Origin: an uncultured Flavonifractor sp.
Lineage (GTDB): Bacteria; Bacillota; Clostridia; Oscillospirales; Oscillospiraceae
Reading direction: 5' to 3'
Assembly: GCA_947346365.1 (NCBI GenBank)
Contig: CANAAV010000004.1
Span: forward strand, 100,640-164,639
Length of the DNA: 64,000 nucleotides
Shown: in pieces, positions 62,381 to 64,000 of the stretch
Numbering within the stretch: position 1 is the first letter of the stretch
Layout: every line of letters begins with the position of its first letter
The notes under the pieces: model-generated
Seen by the model: the letters and a program-made list of their open reading frames with translations, nothing else
Databases searched by the model: none
Told to the model about the DNA's origin: nothing
Position numbers and translations under genes: made by a program

Positions 62381-62704
62381 TTATGCGGCGATGAGTTTGT
62401 ATGTGATTTCGGGTTCTTCCGCCCCAGAGCAGCCACAATACACAGTCAGAATCGTACCAAGAACCGTGGTTTCGGTATCAATTTCCACAGAACAAACTCT
62501 GTCGAAACAGATAGTGCTCGTCCCGGACTTCAAGCAAATCAGGCTGGGGTTTTCGCATATCAACATAATTTGGAAGTGCATCCTGAGTTTGCATGGGTCT
62601 GAGACGCGATACCCATCTTGGTTTTCTGAGTAGTATGCGACCTGTTTGGGCTTGTTCCGCTCACAGTATTCCTTCAGTTCCTTGACCGATACCCGTTTTC
62701 TCAT
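62381..62704 (-). CDS. Small phage protein of unknown function
   Basis: 107 residues. Basic N-terminus (MRKRVSVKELKEYCERNKPK) and a strand-rich body with six Cys (LMLICENPSLICLKSGTSTI, VYCGCSGAEE). No domain recognised. First minus-strand gene of the immunity region, opposite the S24 repressor, with its promoter at 62728-62756. Confidence 0.65.
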   Translation of the reverse strand: MRKRVSVKELKEYCERNKPKQVAYYSENQDGYRVSDPCKLRMHFQIMLICENPSLICLKSGTSTICFDRVCSVEIDTETTVLGTILTVYCGCSGAEEPEITYKLIAA

Positions 62705-62723
62705 CCTGTAGTAAAAACCTCCA

Positions 62724-62756
62724 TTGCATTATGAATTATGGTGTGATATACTACAA
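62724..62756. promoter_or_regulatory. Face-to-face overlapping promoters
   Basis: Plus strand: TTGCAT (62724-62729), 17 bp, TATACT (62747-62752). Minus strand: TTGTAG (62756-62751), 17 bp, CATAAT (62733-62728). They occupy the same 33 bases, so use of one should block the other. Confidence 0.5.
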
Positions 62757-62758
62757 GT

Positions 62759-62866
62759 GGGTCATGGTGAGTGGTGTCACTGTTGACTCCAGCCCATAGC
62801 ATATCGGGCTGCCGGGCGCACCGTTTCCTTTTGTTAGCTTTCATGGGCGGTGCGCCCTTTCTTTTC
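62759..62866 (+). ncRNA. Candidate structured small RNA in the immunity region
   Basis: About 105 bases between a plus-strand promoter (62724-62752) and an intrinsic terminator (GGGCGCACCG at 62814-62823 with CGGTGCGCCC at 62848-62857, then TTTCTTTTCC). Two further small stems, GTGA/TCAC and AGCCC/GGGCT, lie inside. No RBS-led gene; an 11-codon ORF at 62764 lacks an RBS. Promoter for the repressor starts after the terminator, so this is a separate transcript unit. Confidence 0.45.
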
Positions 62867-62869
62867 CTC

Positions 62870-62898
62870 TTGACAGAAACTAAGGTTTGTGTTAATCT
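62870..62898 (+). promoter_or_regulatory. Promoter of the S24 repressor
   Basis: Consensus TTGACA (62870-62875), 17-bp spacer, TAATCT (62893-62898), about 100 bases before the start codon. It shares TTGACAGAAAC with the mazF-mrpR promoter. Confidence 0.65.
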
Positions 62899-62997
62899 GG
62901 ATGCAGAAACTTTTGTTTTCTTGTGCCGATTATGCTACCACAAATCTCGGACCTTGTCAACAGGGAAATGTCATAAAATTTTTTGGAGGGATATAAA

Positions 62998-63798
62998 ATG
63001 GACTTTGGGCAGAGACTAAAGAATCTGCGCCTTGAAAGAGGATACACGCAACAACAGCTCAGCTCCGCTGTGGGCGTATCTGTTGTCGCTCTTAGGTCTT
63101 GGGAAAAGAATACAAAGAAACCGGCAATGGATGCGCTGCTTTCGTTAGGCCGGACACTCAATGTTTCGATGGATACTCTGCTAGACTTTCCAGTTAGGAA
63201 TACACCAAAGGCCACTTTGGTACTGTCTCCGGCGGAAAAGAGCCTACTAAGGAATTACCAGATACTTGACGCCCATGGGAAGAAAGCCGTAGAGACGATA
63301 TGCGCTATTGAAGCAGAGCGCATCTCTATCCAGCAGAAACCCCAGCCGAATAAAGTTATCAACATAAATGAAGCAAGGGCGGCTAGGTATATTCCGCACT
63401 TCACATCGCCTTCTGCTGCGGGCGTAGCGGCCCCGATTGATGCGGCGGATTTCGGGATGATGCTGGCGGACAACTCTGTACCGGATACAGCGGACTTCGC
63501 CGTTGATATCCAGGGCAACAGTATGGAACCGTACATCCATGATGGCGACACGGTTTACGTCCGCAGAGATGCAGAGCTGTCTATCGGAGACGTGGGCATC
63601 TTCTGCGTTGATGGGGCTATGTACTGCAAGCAGTATTACTTGGACGAAGAAAGGAATCTTATCCTGGTTTCTGCGAACCCCGACCTGAGAGATACAAATG
63701 TTTTTGTCAGCGCCGATAGTGGACGTTCGGTGCGGGCTTGTGGGAAAGTGCTGCTTGATGTGCGTGTGGAGCTGCCAGATTATCTGTTTGAGGGTTGA
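62998..63798 (+). CDS. CI/LexA-like repressor with S24 self-cleaving domain
   Basis: 266 residues from ATG 62998 (TTGGAGGG upstream). N-terminal XRE HTH (LKNLRLERGYTQQQLSSAVG, VVALRSWEKNTKKP). C-terminal S24 domain: cleavage site Ala141-Gly142, catalytic Ser175 in QGNSMEPYI and Lys211 in MYCKQYY. RecA-stimulated self-cleavage would relieve repression on DNA damage. Divergent from the early operon, so it is the likely prophage master repressor. Confidence 0.95.
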   Translation: MDFGQRLKNLRLERGYTQQQLSSAVGVSVVALRSWEKNTKKPAMDALLSLGRTLNVSMDTLLDFPVRNTPKATLVLSPAEKSLLRNYQILDAHGKKAVETICAIEAERISIQQKPQPNKVININEARAARYIPHFTSPSAAGVAAPIDAADFGMMLADNSVPDTADFAVDIQGNSMEPYIHDGDTVYVRRDAELSIGDVGIFCVDGAMYCKQYYLDEERNLILVSANPDLRDTNVFVSADSGRSVRACGKVLLDVRVELPDYLFEG

Positions 63799-63830
63799 AA
63801 AAATCAGGGCGATTGCACGCCCTGATTTTT
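63799..63830. terminator. Terminator after the repressor
   Basis: 12-bp perfect stem (63799-63810 with 63819-63830) with A and T ends, active in either direction. Confidence 0.85.
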
Positions 63831-63847
63831 CGAGAACATCCCAAAGT

Positions 63848-63895
63848 TTGTGTAAACCTCCTGTGTGGTGTAGAATAGAAGCGCCACACAGGAGG
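63848..63895 (+). promoter_or_regulatory. IS promoter and hairpin that covers the transposase RBS
   Basis: TTGTGT (63848-63853), 17 bp, TAGAAT (63871-63876). A perfect 12-bp inverted repeat, 63857-63868 with 63884-63895, has the GGAGG of the transposase RBS in its right arm. RNA started from this promoter begins near 63883 and lacks the left arm; read-through RNA contains both. Confidence 0.6.
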
Positions 63896-63903
63896 AATTA
63901 CAT

Positions 63904-64000
63904 ATGACCAGAAAGAACCGTAGCCCGGAAGAAAATGTTCGTCGAGAAAAAATCCGTGAGCTGCTGCAGATGGCAAACATCGACAGCATGGATGACATCC
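63904..64000 (+). CDS. IS256/mutator-type transposase, N-terminal fragment (cut by window edge)
   Basis: About 32 codons visible: TRKNRSPEENVRREKIRELL then QMANIDSMDDI. This matches the N-terminus of the short-spaced clostridial IS256-family transposases, which continue into the NLFKETIAEF region in relatives I know. AGGAGG precedes the ATG. The catalytic DDE part lies beyond the window. Confidence 0.7.
   Translation, partial: MTRKNRSPEENVRREKIRELLQMANIDSMDDI

Larger units (their letters stand above)
40502..64000. mobile_element. Prophage or phage-like element, left end and early module
   Basis: The left edge is placed next to the serine recombinase at 40510. The contents are a long minus-strand replication and nucleotide-metabolism operon, two repressor-type genes and an opposed S24 repressor. 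The gene style changes here from host GC-rich to a more even base use, with many overlapping small genes. No structural or packaging genes are in view, so the right end lies outside the window. Exact att sites cannot be set without the other end. Confidence 0.8.
63842..64000 (+). mobile_element. Left end of an IS256-type insertion sequence
   Basis: Sequence downstream of the repressor terminator contains a terminal-repeat-like AAAGTTTGTGTAAA, an internal promoter, a 12-bp inverted repeat and the start of a mutator-type transposase. The exact left boundary and target duplication cannot be set, since the right end is outside the window. Confidence 0.65.

Noticed and set aside
62771-63019. 82-codon plus ORF across the immunity region
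   Set aside because: It spans a terminator and the repressor promoter, has no RBS and overlaps the repressor start.
40502-64000. Integrative conjugative element instead of prophage
   Set aside because: No relaxase, coupling protein or type IV secretion genes are visible, while ERF, DnaE, S24 repressor and homing endonuclease favour a phage; not excluded beyond the window.

Overview
The window looks like a chromosome segment of a gut-type spore-forming Clostridia bacterium, most likely family Oscillospiraceae (Flavonifractor, Lawsonibacter or Pseudoflavonifractor neighbourhood). The reasons are high-GC Firmicutes-style genes with strong Shine-Dalgarno sites, spoVT, a Phe T-box ahead of pheST, HPr with both His15 and Ser46, a yqzL gene between era and recO, and anaerobic (class III) ribonucleotide reductase. 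The species call is inference.

Host part, 1 to about 40.5 kb. It opens inside rpoC. Next come a GT-C-type membrane protein, a secreted SH3/NlpC-P60 hydrolase, a drug/metabolite transporter, a CtpE-like P-type ATPase, a DUF2975/XRE pair, spoVT, and a MarR regulator with a perfect inverted-repeat operator ahead of an alcohol/aldehyde dehydrogenase pair. From 16.0 to 27.4 kb nearly everything is on the minus strand and is housekeeping: coaD, rsmD, uvrC, ptsH, mutS2, phzF-like, recO, yqzL, era, nth. From 27.6 to 36.9 kb the plus strand carries glyA, a two-esterase plus ATP-grasp cluster, T-box-pheS-pheT and a UDP-GlcNAc 2-epimerase. The host nrdD-nrdG pair (37.0-39.8 kb, minus) is the last intact host unit.

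Mobile part, about 40.5 kb to the end. A large serine recombinase sits at the left edge beside what looks like a truncated host reading frame. A long minus-strand early module (62.7 to 42.3 kb) follows. Its replication and recombination genes are an HD hydrolase, ERF annealing protein, a homing endonuclease, an SSB-like protein, a RecB-type nuclease, DnaB-like helicase, DnaG-like primase without zinc ligands, and a full DnaE-type polymerase. Its nucleotide genes are ThyX-like thymidylate synthase, dNMP kinase, 5'-deoxyribonucleotidase, a second nrdD-nrdG, FolD and dUTPase. Its control genes are an MrpR/integrase-fold repressor, a MazF/PemK-like protein, and on the plus strand a CI/LexA-like S24 repressor. 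No capsid, tail or packaging genes lie in the window, so 'prophage' rests on the early module; the late genes would lie to the right. The window ends in the first codons of an IS256-type transposase.

Most notable are the phage-borne class III ribonucleotide reductase next to its host paralogue, with 30-32 nt exact matches in direct orientation; the thymidylate/folate cassette with a non-canonical ThyX motif; a small ORF with an apparent AUU start beside the recombinase; a candidate small RNA with face-to-face promoters in the immunity region; and an IS transposase whose ribosome-binding site is paired only in read-through transcripts.
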